This document shows, piece after piece, positions 41,467-50,269 of a stretch of DNA of 64,000 nucleotides; the stretch's first letter is position 1; the number at the start of each line of letters is the position of its first letter. The stretch covers positions 62,001 to 126,000 of the forward strand of contig JAEXOR010000011.1 of NCBI GenBank assembly GCA_023439185.1, in the 5' to 3' direction. The DNA is from Bacillota bacterium. Its GTDB lineage: Bacteria; Bacillota; Desulfotomaculia; Desulfotomaculales; Desulfallaceae. Below the pieces are notes generated by a model. The model was given only the letters and a program-made list of their open reading frames with translations. It did no database searches and was not told the origin of the DNA. The translations under genes and the position numbers were made by a program.

Positions 41467-42057
41467 CTATTTCGCCGCCAATTCCCGTCCGGCCAAAAAA
41501 GCTTTCACATTAAGCTCTTTAAATTTCGCCGGCACCAGGTCCTGTACGGACTGCAGCCAGACTTCCGCCGGTTCTTCCAGGCGGGTGGACAGCACGCCCA
41601 GCAGCACCACCCCGGCCAGAGCCTGGTTGCCCAACTCGTTCGCTTTGGCGGCGCCTTCTACCCAGAGTACCCTGCCGCCGGCCGCAGTTAAAACCGATTC
41701 AATTTCCTTTTCTTCCGGGTACTGCTCCCGCCCCAGGTTGACGGAGGGCGGCATCACCCGGTGGTTATTGACCAGGGCAACGGACCCGGGCGCCAGGTAA
41801 TGGGGCCAGCGGGCCGCCTCCAGCATTTCAAAGGCCAGCAGAAAGTCGGCGTTGCCCTCCTCGATCAGCGGTGAATAAACCTTCTGAGCCCAGCGGACGT
41901 GGCTTTCCACGGCGCCGCCCCGCTGGGACATGCCGTGCACTTCCGATTTCTTGACGTCGTACCCAGAGCGCATGCCCACTTCCGAAACGATGTTGCTGGC
42001 CAGGATGGTGCCCTGGCCGCCCACTCCGGCAAACAGAAAATCCAGTTTCTTTTTCAT
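41467..42057 (-). CDS. iorB: Indolepyruvate ferredoxin oxidoreductase, beta subunit
   Basis: IorAB oxidatively decarboxylates aryl-pyruvates (indole-, phenyl- or hydroxyphenylpyruvate) to aryl-acetyl-CoA with reduction of ferredoxin. The 196-aa subunit is a pyruvate-ferredoxin oxidoreductase gamma-type domain with the FAGVGGQGTILASNIVSEVG opening and KSEVHGMSQRGGAVESHVRW, both typical. It overlaps iorA by one base (TAATG), as in most anaerobes. It is the last gene of the sigma-54-linked run, and the spore protein promoter follows it. Confidence 0.93.
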   Translation of the reverse strand: MKKKLDFLFAGVGGQGTILASNIVSEVGMRSGYDVKKSEVHGMSQRGGAVESHVRWAQKVYSPLIEEGNADFLLAFEMLEAARWPHYLAPGSVALVNNHRVMPPSVNLGREQYPEEKEIESVLTAAGGRVLWVEGAAKANELGNQALAGVVLLGVLSTRLEEPAEVWLQSVQDLVPAKFKELNVKAFLAGRELAAK

Positions 42058-43826
42058 TATGCGGTCACCCCTTCTTTATCCGGCAGGCTGATGGCGCCCT
42101 GGTTGCAAATGGCGGCGCAGAAACCACAGCCGATACAGAGCGCGGCGTTGATGCTCACGCTGCCATCTATTTTGGTGATGGGGGAACAACCGATGCGCAG
42201 GCAGTTGCCGCACTCGTTGCATTTCTCCGCATCCACCGCCAGGGCGGGTTTCCGTTCCCGTTTATACAGGACACACGGGTACTGGGCCACGATTAATGAA
42301 GGTTCCCCGGACTGCAGGTGATCCTTGATGGTGTTCAACACGTGTTTAAAATCGTAAGGGTTCACCACGTCCACCTTGGTAAAGCCAATGCCCCGGGCCA
42401 GCTCGTCAATTTTTACCACGGGGGATTCTATGCCCAGCAAGGTATTGCCCGTGCCCGGGTTGGCCTGGTGCCCGGTCATGGCGGTGACCCGGTTGTCCAC
42501 GACGATCACCGTACTGGTGCCGTTGTTGTAATGGAGGTTGATTAACGGCGCCACGCCGCTGTGGAAGAAGGTGGAGTCACCGATGACGGCGACGGTGCGG
42601 TCCTTTACGCCCACCCGGTCAACCCCGTGCACGACGCCGATGCTGGCGCCCATACAGCCGGTGGTATGGATGGCGTTTAAGGGGGGCGCCGCACCCAGGG
42701 TGTAGCAGCCGATATCTCCAAATACCGTGGCGTTTAAACGCTGCAGGGCGTAAAACAGGCCCCGGTGGCCGCAGCCCGGGCAAAGCATGGGCGGCCGGCC
42801 GGGCAACTGGGGCGCCGTTACGGCCGGGGCCGCTTCAGCCGGTGCGGGAATCAGTCCGGCCTCGCGGGCACAGCGGCGGAGCAATCCGGGGTTGAATTCT
42901 CCAATATTGGGGAAAACGTCTTTGCCCCGGGCCGGGATGCCCATAAGACGGACGTGTTCCTCAATAAAGGGGTCGAGTTCTTCAATGACCACCACTTGTT
43001 TCACCCGGCCGGCCAGTTCCCGGATCAGACCGTCGGGGAGCGGGTATACCATACCCAACTTCAGGCAGGTGGCGTTTGGGAATACTTCCCGGGCGTACTG
43101 ATAGACGACGCCGGAGACAATGATCCCGATTTCGTCGTCGCCGGGTTCGATATGGTTTAGACCCGTGGTTTCAGCAAATTCGGCCAGCTTTTTAAGCCGC
43201 TCTTCCACCACCGGATGCCGCAGGCGGGCAAAGGCCGGCACCATTACGTATTTAACCGGGTTCCGTTCGTAAGCCGCCGGTTCCGGCGATACTTTTTTTG
43301 CCGGTTCGTCTTCGATTTCGACGATGCTTAAGGAGTGGGACAGCCGGGTGGTGGTCCGGATGATCACCGGGGTGTCAAAGGTTTCGCTAATTTCCAGGGC
43401 TGCTTTGACAGATTTTTTAGCCTCTTCAGAATCAGCGGGTTCCAGCATGGGCACTTTGGCAAAACGGGCGTAATGGCGGTTGTCCTGCTCATTTTGGGAA
43501 CTGTGCATGGCGGGGTCGTCGGCGTTGATAATCACCAGCCCGCCCTGCATGCCGGTATAGGAGACGTAAAACAGCGAGTCGGCCGCCACGTTCATCCCCA
43601 CGTGCTTCATGGTCACCAGGGCGCGTCCGCCGGCGTACGCCGCGCCGACGCCTACGTCCAGGGCCACTTTTTCGTTGGTAGACCACTCGGTGTACACGCC
43701 GGGGTATTTGCTGAGGTTCTCCAGTATTTCAGTGCTGGGAGTGCCCGGATAGGCTGCCGCCACGTCGATTCCGGCCAGGTAGGCGCCGTAGGCAAATGCT
43801 TCGTTGCCGGTCATGATCTTTTTCAT
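42057..43826 (-). CDS. iorA: Indolepyruvate ferredoxin oxidoreductase, alpha subunit
   Basis: IorA is the thiamine-diphosphate-binding catalytic subunit. The 589-aa protein has the N-terminal pyrimidine-binding part (NEAFAYGAYLAGIDVAAAYP), a central domain, the TPP pyrophosphate region (CPGCGHRGLFYALQRLNATV and GDSTFFHSGVAPLINLHYNN), and a C-terminal ferredoxin-like domain with CNECGNCLRIGC and CIGCGFCAAICNQGAI, giving two iron-sulfur clusters. AAGGTGGTG lies before the ATG. In this cluster its product is reduced ferredoxin, which could reduce a low-potential enzyme such as the dehydratase-type proteins encoded just upstream; that link is inferred. Confidence 0.95.
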   Translation of the reverse strand: MKKIMTGNEAFAYGAYLAGIDVAAAYPGTPSTEILENLSKYPGVYTEWSTNEKVALDVGVGAAYAGGRALVTMKHVGMNVAADSLFYVSYTGMQGGLVIINADDPAMHSSQNEQDNRHYARFAKVPMLEPADSEEAKKSVKAALEISETFDTPVIIRTTTRLSHSLSIVEIEDEPAKKVSPEPAAYERNPVKYVMVPAFARLRHPVVEERLKKLAEFAETTGLNHIEPGDDEIGIIVSGVVYQYAREVFPNATCLKLGMVYPLPDGLIRELAGRVKQVVVIEELDPFIEEHVRLMGIPARGKDVFPNIGEFNPGLLRRCAREAGLIPAPAEAAPAVTAPQLPGRPPMLCPGCGHRGLFYALQRLNATVFGDIGCYTLGAAPPLNAIHTTGCMGASIGVVHGVDRVGVKDRTVAVIGDSTFFHSGVAPLINLHYNNGTSTVIVVDNRVTAMTGHQANPGTGNTLLGIESPVVKIDELARGIGFTKVDVVNPYDFKHVLNTIKDHLQSGEPSLIVAQYPCVLYKRERKPALAVDAEKCNECGNCLRIGCSPITKIDGSVSINAALCIGCGFCAAICNQGAISLPDKEGVTA

Positions 43827-43842
43827 ACCACACCACCTTGTT

Positions 43843-45039
43843 TCAAGTTAATTGTTCAAAGAAGATCTTAAACTTATTCCGCACCTGTTCTTCGGAAAAA
43901 TAACGCAGGTCCGACATGTCCGCCTCAAATACGATGCCCGGCAGCCCGGTGCGTTCACTGATGATGTTGCGCTTGTCATAAAGACCAAAGGCCGTGGGCT
44001 TGCAACTGCGGTTAGAAAACAGTGCAAAACCGTCGACCCGGTACTTTTTCATCAGGTTGATTTTAAGCTGCATCCTGCTTTCAAAACCCCGGTTGGAAAA
44101 TCCCTCGCTGTAGTTCTCCGCCAGGCTCTCCAGCGGCCGGGTCAGGTCGAACCGGTAGGCCCAGGAGTGGGTATACTGGGAAACCGCCACCAGGGCGCCG
44201 TGTTCGGCAAAAAGATCCGAAAACCAGCGCAGCCTGGGCCATACGGGAATGTGGTCCCAGTAAATCTTGAAGCGCTCCTCCGGCACTGCGTAAATCTTTT
44301 GGGACAGCCTGTCTTCCAGCTCATCCTTCAGCGCCAGGTAGTACGTTACCGCTTCTTTGGTGCCGCGCCAGGTGACGATCGGCGCCATATGGAAGCAGGC
44401 GTCAAAAAAGCCGAAGGGGGCGGGCTTTAAAGCGGCCATGTCGAGGATTTCGTTCCACAGGCGGCAGGCTTCATTGGACAGGGCCAGCACTTCCTCCAGG
44501 CGGTCAAAGCTAAAAGGAGTTTTGGTGGCCACTTCAAAAAAGTTAATTGCCTCTTCCAGCTGTTCCACAAAATAATTTTTAATCAGCCCGGTGGGTTCGT
44601 TTTCTATGAGCGGCGCGTCCAGCAGAAAATAAGGCGCCCGGTACAGGCCGGCGGATGTCTCGAACCACTTTTGCAGGCTGCCGCACTGGGTATTGCAGCA
44701 AAACAGCAAATCCGGCGGCACTATTTTACCCACCGGGTGCTCCCGGGCGTAGGCGTCACCCAGGCCGCACCGGGCATAACCGCAGAGGTCCGCAAAAAAA
44801 CCCCGTTCCTCCGCCGACAATGATATTTTGTCGGCCACCTTTCTGGCCGCCGCCAGGGCGCCGAAATTCTCCGGGTAATAGGGAAACAGTCCGGCGGCAT
44901 AAACCAGTTCCACCGGCGAAACGGCGGTGACCCAAACCACCGGCGTCCTCTGCTCCCGGGCCCGGCTGCCCTGCTCATAATATTTGGCCATTAATTCCTT
45001 AAGAAGGCCGGCTGTTTTAAAGGGCTGGCCGGCTGCCAT
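43843..45039 (-). CDS. 2-hydroxyacyl-CoA dehydratase/benzoyl-CoA reductase-type subunit (first)
   Basis: This 398-aa protein is one of two paired subunits of a ketyl-radical-type enzyme. It belongs to the HgdB/FldC/BcrB superfamily; the cluster-binding cysteines lie in LLFCCNTQCGSLQKW (near residue 120) and FSNRSCKPTAF (near residue 350). Known members dehydrate (R)-2-hydroxyacyl-CoAs or reduce benzoyl-CoA. I chose the ATG at 45039 because GGGAGGGG lies upstream and the frame otherwise runs deep into its neighbour. It overlaps the second subunit's end by 23 bases. No ATP-dependent activator gene is nearby, so activation, if required, must come from elsewhere. Confidence 0.85.
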   Translation of the reverse strand: MAAGQPFKTAGLLKELMAKYYEQGSRAREQRTPVVWVTAVSPVELVYAAGLFPYYPENFGALAAARKVADKISLSAEERGFFADLCGYARCGLGDAYAREHPVGKIVPPDLLFCCNTQCGSLQKWFETSAGLYRAPYFLLDAPLIENEPTGLIKNYFVEQLEEAINFFEVATKTPFSFDRLEEVLALSNEACRLWNEILDMAALKPAPFGFFDACFHMAPIVTWRGTKEAVTYYLALKDELEDRLSQKIYAVPEERFKIYWDHIPVWPRLRWFSDLFAEHGALVAVSQYTHSWAYRFDLTRPLESLAENYSEGFSNRGFESRMQLKINLMKKYRVDGFALFSNRSCKPTAFGLYDKRNIISERTGLPGIVFEADMSDLRYFSEEQVRNKFKIFFEQLT

Positions 45040-46210
45040 AGATATCGCCCCCTCCCAGCATTTCCACAAAGGCCTGAATGCGCGTGCTGATTTGACCCTG
45101 GGATACGTTGCCGATCTCAGTTTCAACCCGGATGTTCGGGATATTCGCGACTGATAAGGCGTCACGCAGCAGCGGGTAGTCGTAATTTTCGGTTTCACAA
45201 AACTTCAGGTGCAGGAAAATCACGCCCGCCGCGCCGCTTTCCCCGACGGTGTCAAGCAGGTATTTCAAACGGTCCCGCTCCCGGTTCACAAAACAGGGCG
45301 ACGGAGGACGCTTGAGCTGGCGGTCGGCCAACGCCGCCACAGGATCGCCGTTTTCCGCCACGTCGTTGGCAATATAGCGGTAGCCGGTGCACAGGTCATC
45401 GGCAACGCACACCACCTCCAACTGGTCCAGGATCTCCATCAAAACCGGGGGCTCCCAGATTTTGCCTGTCAGTGCCACCTTCACCCGGCCGGTATTTTCT
45501 TCCGCCGGGATATCATGGTCCGCCTGCTCCAAAGCAGCAAGCAGTTTTTTCAGCATGGTGTTGTGCTGTTCCTTGGGAATCAGCAGGGATGATTTAATGG
45601 CACTGTAAACGTCCAGGTTGGAAATCAGATCCGGCCGGCGGCCATGAATTTGGTACAGCTTTCTTAACCCGGCGCGGTTGCCGTTATAAAGCCTGATGCT
45701 TTGCTGCAAGTCCTTATCGGTGACGGAACGGTCCATAAACTCTTCCAGGCGCTTCTTCAGCCGGTTCAGCTCGCCGGTGAGATAACCCCCGGCACTGGGG
45801 CGGTGGACCTGCCGGGGCAGGATATAGTCCTCCATAAAATCGTAAGGCCGGTTTTGTTTCCAAATGCCTGAAATCATCCGGGTGGTGTCGCATATATGCG
45901 GGATGATTAGCCCGCTCAGGTAATCCAGCTTACCGGCCAGAGCCATTCCCAGAGTACAGCGCGACAACGAGCAGGCCCAGGTTTGCAGATGGGCGTCGGC
46001 CCGGCTGACCCACGTGCCGTCGTAGGAAACAAGCCCGCAGGGATATGCACCGGAGGCGTGGATCAATTCTTCGGGTACGTCGGTGGGTAAAAAGCCGATT
46101 ACCGGAGCCGGTTTTTCTCTCTGCGCCTGCTGCACGGCACGTTCCGGCTCGTCTATAATTCTTTTAAACTGCGCGCATATTTCTTTAATTTTCTTTTGCT
46201 GTTCAGTCAT
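45017..46210 (-). CDS. 2-hydroxyacyl-CoA dehydratase/benzoyl-CoA reductase-type subunit (second)
   Basis: This 397-aa protein is the partner of the preceding subunit and has the same fold. It carries the family cysteine blocks WACSLSRCTLGMALAGKLDY (near residue 85) and LHLKFCETENYDYP (near residue 345), both expected to bind the iron-sulfur cluster. I chose the ATG at 46210 from homologue starts (MTEQQKK); an ATG at 46225 with AAAGAG 6 bases upstream is the alternative, and the track above that is not supported. It lies 79 bp after the acyl-CoA ligase gene. Which acyl-CoA substrate it handles cannot be deduced from sequence. Confidence 0.85.
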   Translation of the reverse strand: MTEQQKKIKEICAQFKRIIDEPERAVQQAQREKPAPVIGFLPTDVPEELIHASGAYPCGLVSYDGTWVSRADAHLQTWACSLSRCTLGMALAGKLDYLSGLIIPHICDTTRMISGIWKQNRPYDFMEDYILPRQVHRPSAGGYLTGELNRLKKRLEEFMDRSVTDKDLQQSIRLYNGNRAGLRKLYQIHGRRPDLISNLDVYSAIKSSLLIPKEQHNTMLKKLLAALEQADHDIPAEENTGRVKVALTGKIWEPPVLMEILDQLEVVCVADDLCTGYRYIANDVAENGDPVAALADRQLKRPPSPCFVNRERDRLKYLLDTVGESGAAGVIFLHLKFCETENYDYPLLRDALSVANIPNIRVETEIGNVSQGQISTRIQAFVEMLGGGDIYGSRPAL

Positions 46211-46289
46211 AGGCAATCGAACCATCCTTAGCTCTTTATTGCGTGTTACACCTGTCCCGCCGGGGCTTCTGAATTCTGACTTCTGACTC

Positions 46290-47876
46290 CTACAAAGAAT
46301 CGCTCCACTTGCCGAACCTTTCCCGCAGAACCCGGTGCAGAATTTTTCCGGTACCCGTCCGGGGCATTTCATCCTCGGCCAGGAAGCGGATCGACTTGGG
46401 CCGCTTGTACCCGGCAATCCGGTCTTTACAGAAAGCAATAATCTCACCGGCCAGTTCATCTCCCGCCTGGTATCCCTCGTGCAGGATAACCATGGCGATT
46501 ACAGTTTCGCCCCATTTTTGATCGGGGACGCCGATTACCGCCACATCCTTCACCGCCGGGTGGGCGCCCATGGCATTTTCCACTTCCGACGGGTAAACAT
46601 TTTCCCCGCCGGAGATGATCATGTTCGCTTTTCGGTCCACCAGGTAATAATAACCTTCCTCGTCCCGCCGGCCCATGTCGCCGGCGGTGCACCATTCGCC
46701 GCGAAAGACCGCCCCGGTTTTTTCAGGGTCCCGCCAGTACTCCTTGAACATGCCCGGTGAACGGCTGTACAGTTCACCTACTTCTCCGTCCGGCACTTCG
46801 TTGCCTTCTTCGTCCAACAGCTTGATTTCGTCGGAGCCAAACACTTCTTTGCCGATGGAGCCCAACTTTCTAAACTGGTCCTCGGGCCGCAGATAGGTGA
46901 CCAGGGCCGCTTCTGTTGAACCGTAAGCCTCCCACAACTCGGCCGACTTAAAATATTCCATAATAGCCAGTTTTAAATCCCGCCTGGCCGGAGCCGAGGA
47001 AACCAGAAGCTGTCTGATGCAGCTGATATCGTATTTTTGCTTTACGTCATCCGGCAGGGATAAGATCATGATGTAGTGGGTGGGTACCAGGGAGGTAAAG
47101 GTCACCTGGTAATCGGCAATGGTCCGCAAAAGGTCCTTGGGATCAAAACTGACCATATTATAAACCATTACCGGAGCACTGACATAGGTATAGCAAAAAG
47201 AATAATAAATTGAGTTGACGTGGCACATGGGCATCACCAGCAACGGTTTGTCGGTGGGCCGCACCGCCATGTTGATGTTGTTGATCAAATATTGGCCCAG
47301 GTAACTTTCATGGGTCCGGACCACTCCCTTGGGCTTGCCGGTGGTCCCGGAAGTGTACATGATGGTCCAGGGATCGGCGGCGTCCACAATAATGTCGGGT
47401 TCTGCGGGACTTCCCTGCTCCATAACCGATTCGTAGCGGACATAGCCTGCCGGTGTCTCACCGTTACCCAGGAAAATATAATTCCCCTCCGGAATAGAAG
47501 TCAGGTTGTTTCGAACACTGTCGACCCCTTGTACGAAAGGTTCCTCGACGATAAACGCCTTGCAGCCCGCGTGATTAAGGATATACTCGAACTCCGGGGG
47601 CGCCAGGCGGAACATGACCGGCACGGCAATCTGACCGCCCTTGGCGCAGGCGGCGTAGATTTCCAGCCATTCCGCCCGGTTATAAGCGATAACGGCCACC
47701 CGTTCGCCCTTGCCCACGCCCATGTCCTTCAGGGCTGAAGCCAGCCGGCAGGCCCGCTGGTTCCATTCTTTGAAGGTATAGCTGTTTACCTTATCCTGGC
47801 AGCCCAGTTTGTCGGGATAATTGCGGGCGTTCATTTTTAACGCCGTTCCAACGTGCATCCATTTGCTGATGGTCAT
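46290..47876 (-). CDS. AMP-forming acyl-CoA synthetase
   Basis: This 528-aa adenylate-forming ligase activates a carboxylic acid to its CoA thioester. Motifs include YTSGTTGKPKGVVRTH (A3), YGSTEAALVTY (A5), TAGDMGRRDEEGYYYLVDRK (A7/A8) and PRTGTGKILHRVLRE with the A10 catalytic lysine. The overall sequence is like the benzoate/4-chlorobenzoate/fatty-acid group but the acid cannot be named. It is the first gene after the sigma-54-type promoter and precedes the two dehydratase-type subunits, so its product could be their substrate. GAGGTGGG precedes the ATG at 47876. Confidence 0.9.
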   Translation of the reverse strand: MTISKWMHVGTALKMNARNYPDKLGCQDKVNSYTFKEWNQRACRLASALKDMGVGKGERVAVIAYNRAEWLEIYAACAKGGQIAVPVMFRLAPPEFEYILNHAGCKAFIVEEPFVQGVDSVRNNLTSIPEGNYIFLGNGETPAGYVRYESVMEQGSPAEPDIIVDAADPWTIMYTSGTTGKPKGVVRTHESYLGQYLINNINMAVRPTDKPLLVMPMCHVNSIYYSFCYTYVSAPVMVYNMVSFDPKDLLRTIADYQVTFTSLVPTHYIMILSLPDDVKQKYDISCIRQLLVSSAPARRDLKLAIMEYFKSAELWEAYGSTEAALVTYLRPEDQFRKLGSIGKEVFGSDEIKLLDEEGNEVPDGEVGELYSRSPGMFKEYWRDPEKTGAVFRGEWCTAGDMGRRDEEGYYYLVDRKANMIISGGENVYPSEVENAMGAHPAVKDVAVIGVPDQKWGETVIAMVILHEGYQAGDELAGEIIAFCKDRIAGYKRPKSIRFLAEDEMPRTGTGKILHRVLRERFGKWSDSL

Positions 47877-47913
47877 TTCATCCCACCTCGAAACTTTATT
47901 GAGTAGTTACTTA

Positions 47914-47929
47914 TCCAAAAAACATGCCA
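47914..47929 (-). promoter_or_regulatory. Sigma-54 (-24/-12) promoter of the ligase-ior run
   Basis: On the minus strand TGGCATG (47929-47923) followed by TTTT and TTGGA (47918-47914) matches the TGGCACG-N4-TTGCW consensus at all key positions except the final C. It lies 38 bases before the acyl-CoA ligase start, and a sigma-54 activator gene is directly upstream. The pairing of activator and promoter is inferred. Confidence 0.65.
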
Positions 47930-48055
47930 AGTCCTAAACCAGTATATCTAGCGCAATTTTTCTGAATTGTCTGATATTTTAATTCAATTTTGACACTTCT
48001 GATGCTGCATAAATACGCAAACCACTCTAATTCAGGACTTTCCTGGCAGGTCAAT

Positions 48056-48077
48056 CATGACATTCAAATTTGACATG
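48056..48077. promoter_or_regulatory. Candidate upstream activator site
   Basis: CATGACA and TGACATG form an imperfect inverted repeat with 7-bp arms (one mismatch) and an 8-bp centre, 130 bases upstream of the -24/-12 promoter. This is the usual place for an enhancer-binding protein site. Another TTTGACA-like half-site lies near 47991-47997. Only the spacing and symmetry support the call. Confidence 0.35.
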
Positions 48078-48097
48078 TTAAATTGTTATTTGCTGCA

Positions 48098-49546
48098 TTA
48101 TATTTGACCCGCTTTCTCCAGTTCCCTCAACCTTTTAATCCTTCTGTTTAAACCGGATAAACTGATGCCCAGCTTAATGGAAGCTTCCTCCCTGCTTTTA
48201 CTAATTTCAAGGGTGTTTTTGACTAGTTTTAACTCGTACTTTTCCACCGCATCATGGAGTGACTTAAAATCATATCTCGATTCGGCATTGCTTTTTGTTT
48301 GTTCACGATACTTGCCGGGGATATGCCCCGGGTTTATGACCGGCTCCCGGCTTGTTACCACGATCCTTTCGACAAGATTGGCCAGTTCCCGGACATTACC
48401 GGGCCAATGGTATTTATATAAAATTTCTACGGTTTCTTTGTCAAACTTAACTTCCCGGTTGTATTTTTGATTAAAAAGTTCTGTGTAATGAACTATTAAA
48501 AAGGGGATATCCTCCCTGCGTTCCCGGAGCGGAGGGATTGTTACCGGAACTACGTTCAGCCTGTAGTAAAGGTCTTCCCTGAAATCGCCCTGCCTTACCA
48601 TTTCCTCCAAATCACGGTTGGTAGCCGCGATGATCCGGACATCGACATCTTTTTCCTTTACTCCGCCGACCCTGGTAATCTTTTGATCCTGAATTACCGC
48701 CAATAATTTAACCTGCAGTTTCTTGGGCAGTTCTCCTATTTCATCCAGAAACATAGTTCCTTTATCCGCTATTTCAAAGTAACCGGCTTTTCCTTCCTTA
48801 TTCGCCCCGGTAAAGGCTCCGCCCTCATATCCAAAAAGTTCGGATTCAAGCAAGTCCGCCGGAATGGCAGCGCAATTAATTTTTAAAAATGTTCCTGAGT
48901 CGTTCCGCGAACTGACCTCGTGAATTACCCGGGCCACCAGGTCTTTACCAACTCCGGATTCGCCAAGAATAAGCACCGTGCTGTCCACGACGGCTATGCG
49001 GTAAACAGTTTCCAACACTTGCTGGATTTTTTTGCTGTGGGCAATGAAATGGACTGATTTTCCTTTTTTAAATTCCAGCAGCTCGAACAGGTATTTTGAA
49101 GCCAGTTTTTGGGTTTGCTCGTATTTTTGTCTTAAATGGTTCAACTCGGTTACGTCTCGCAAATTGCAGTAAACTCTGAAAATTTTACCGGCCTGATCAT
49201 AGAGGGGAACACCGGTGCTTAATACCTGTCTGCCCGCGCTGGTGTTGATAATTACTGTTTCCGCCTTGCCCGTCTCAAATACTTTCAACGCCGCACTGGT
49301 ATCGGTTGAGCCATCCTTAATTAAGTCATGGATTGTTTTACTCAGCGCCTCTGATTTTTTTATACCCATAACCCTCTCAAACGCCGGATTCACCAGTAAA
49401 AGCATGCCGCCACTGTCGGTAATGGTCATGCCGTCATAAGAGTTTTCAATCATATCTAAATAATCACGATTCAACTCTTCCAGTTCAGTCAATCTCTTGC
49501 GCAGCAAGTTAAGCTCGTTTTGCATTTCAGAATCAGTCTTCGGCAT
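48098..49546 (-). CDS. Sigma-54-dependent transcriptional activator with PAS domain
   Basis: The 482-aa protein activates sigma-54 promoters by ATP hydrolysis. It has a PAS domain (about 20-130, MIENSYDGMTITDSGG and PAFERVMGIKKSEALS), a linker, the AAA+ domain (about 155-400, Walker A LILGESGVGKDLVARV, the GAFTGA loop in YEGGAFTGANKEG, Walker B TMFLDEIGELP) and a C-terminal HTH (SREEASIKLGISLSGLNRRI). The PAS domain should sense a small molecule. It is next to, and likely controls, the ligase-dehydratase-ior genes, whose -24/-12 promoter lies in the 221-bp gap. Confidence 0.93.
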   Translation of the reverse strand: MPKTDSEMQNELNLLRKRLTELEELNRDYLDMIENSYDGMTITDSGGMLLLVNPAFERVMGIKKSEALSKTIHDLIKDGSTDTSAALKVFETGKAETVIINTSAGRQVLSTGVPLYDQAGKIFRVYCNLRDVTELNHLRQKYEQTQKLASKYLFELLEFKKGKSVHFIAHSKKIQQVLETVYRIAVVDSTVLILGESGVGKDLVARVIHEVSSRNDSGTFLKINCAAIPADLLESELFGYEGGAFTGANKEGKAGYFEIADKGTMFLDEIGELPKKLQVKLLAVIQDQKITRVGGVKEKDVDVRIIAATNRDLEEMVRQGDFREDLYYRLNVVPVTIPPLRERREDIPFLIVHYTELFNQKYNREVKFDKETVEILYKYHWPGNVRELANLVERIVVTSREPVINPGHIPGKYREQTKSNAESRYDFKSLHDAVEKYELKLVKNTLEISKSREEASIKLGISLSGLNRRIKRLRELEKAGQI

Positions 49547-49638
49547 TCAGCCAACTCACCCCTATTACAAATAAATAGGCGTTGTTTCCAGTATTGCTTC
49601 ACGCGGACAGTTGTGGTATTTCGATTTATGTTTATTAT

Positions 49639-50205
49639 CTATTTTAGGATACCTCTAAAAAAAATCTCCGTTGTTTCAGCTATAAATTCTTCTACTGATA
49701 ACTTTCCATTTGGGTCAAACCAGTTATGAGCAAAAGTGGTCATACCTAATAATGCAAAAGCTGTAGCAGTTAAATTCAAATTTTTAAAATTTCCTTCGTC
49801 ACTTAGCCTGGAAATCTCATTTCTAATTAAATTTAACACCGCTCTTTCTTTATCTCTAATAATTACTAACTGCTCCGGACTTAATCTTTGACTCTCTTTT
49901 AGCAGCAAACTGATTTCCATTTTATTTTCCACTATCTCTTTAACTACATGGTCGATAATCCGGGCAATGTTCATTTGGGGCTTTTCGTTGTTATTGATCG
50001 TGGAACGTATGGATATTAGAAGTCTATTTAATGCTGAGTCGAGGATGGTGAAAAGAATTTCCTGTTTATTGATAAAAAAATAATACAACCCGGCGATACT
50101 TAGTTCAACAGCTTTAGCCAATTCCCGTGTTGAAGTGTTGTCATAGCCGTTTTTGCTAAAAAGCACGGTGGCTACTTTTATAATTTCTTCCTTGCGCTCA
50201 ATCAC
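49639..50205 (-). CDS. TetR/AcrR family transcriptional regulator
   Basis: The 188-aa protein has an N-terminal helix-turn-helix (about 8-52, KNGYDNTSTRELAKAVELSI and GLYYFFINKQEIL) and a C-terminal ligand-binding domain of TetR_C type resembling fatty-acid-responsive members. It reads in the same direction as the TRAP transporter upstream and the activator downstream. A plausible role is control of the transport and catabolic genes around it through an acyl-CoA or acid ligand; the ligand is not known. A GTTTTAAAAC palindrome (50254-50263) lies 50 bases upstream of its ATG. Confidence 0.85.
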   Translation of the reverse strand: MIERKEEIIKVATVLFSKNGYDNTSTRELAKAVELSIAGLYYFFINKQEILFTILDSALNRLLISIRSTINNNEKPQMNIARIIDHVVKEIVENKMEISLLLKESQRLSPEQLVIIRDKERAVLNLIRNEISRLSDEGNFKNLNLTATAFALLGMTTFAHNWFDPNGKLSVEEFIAETTEIFFRGILK

Positions 50206-50269
50206 CTTTGGCCCCCCATTGCTCCGCTAAAAGCTTAATTGTATTATATCACAGTTTTAAAACCATTTA

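Noticed and set aside
43843..45198. Possible N-terminal extension of the first dehydratase-type subunit up to 45198
   Set aside because: The extra 53 residues overlap the partner gene, lack family similarity and lie above the GGGAGGGG ribosome site at the ATG of 45039.
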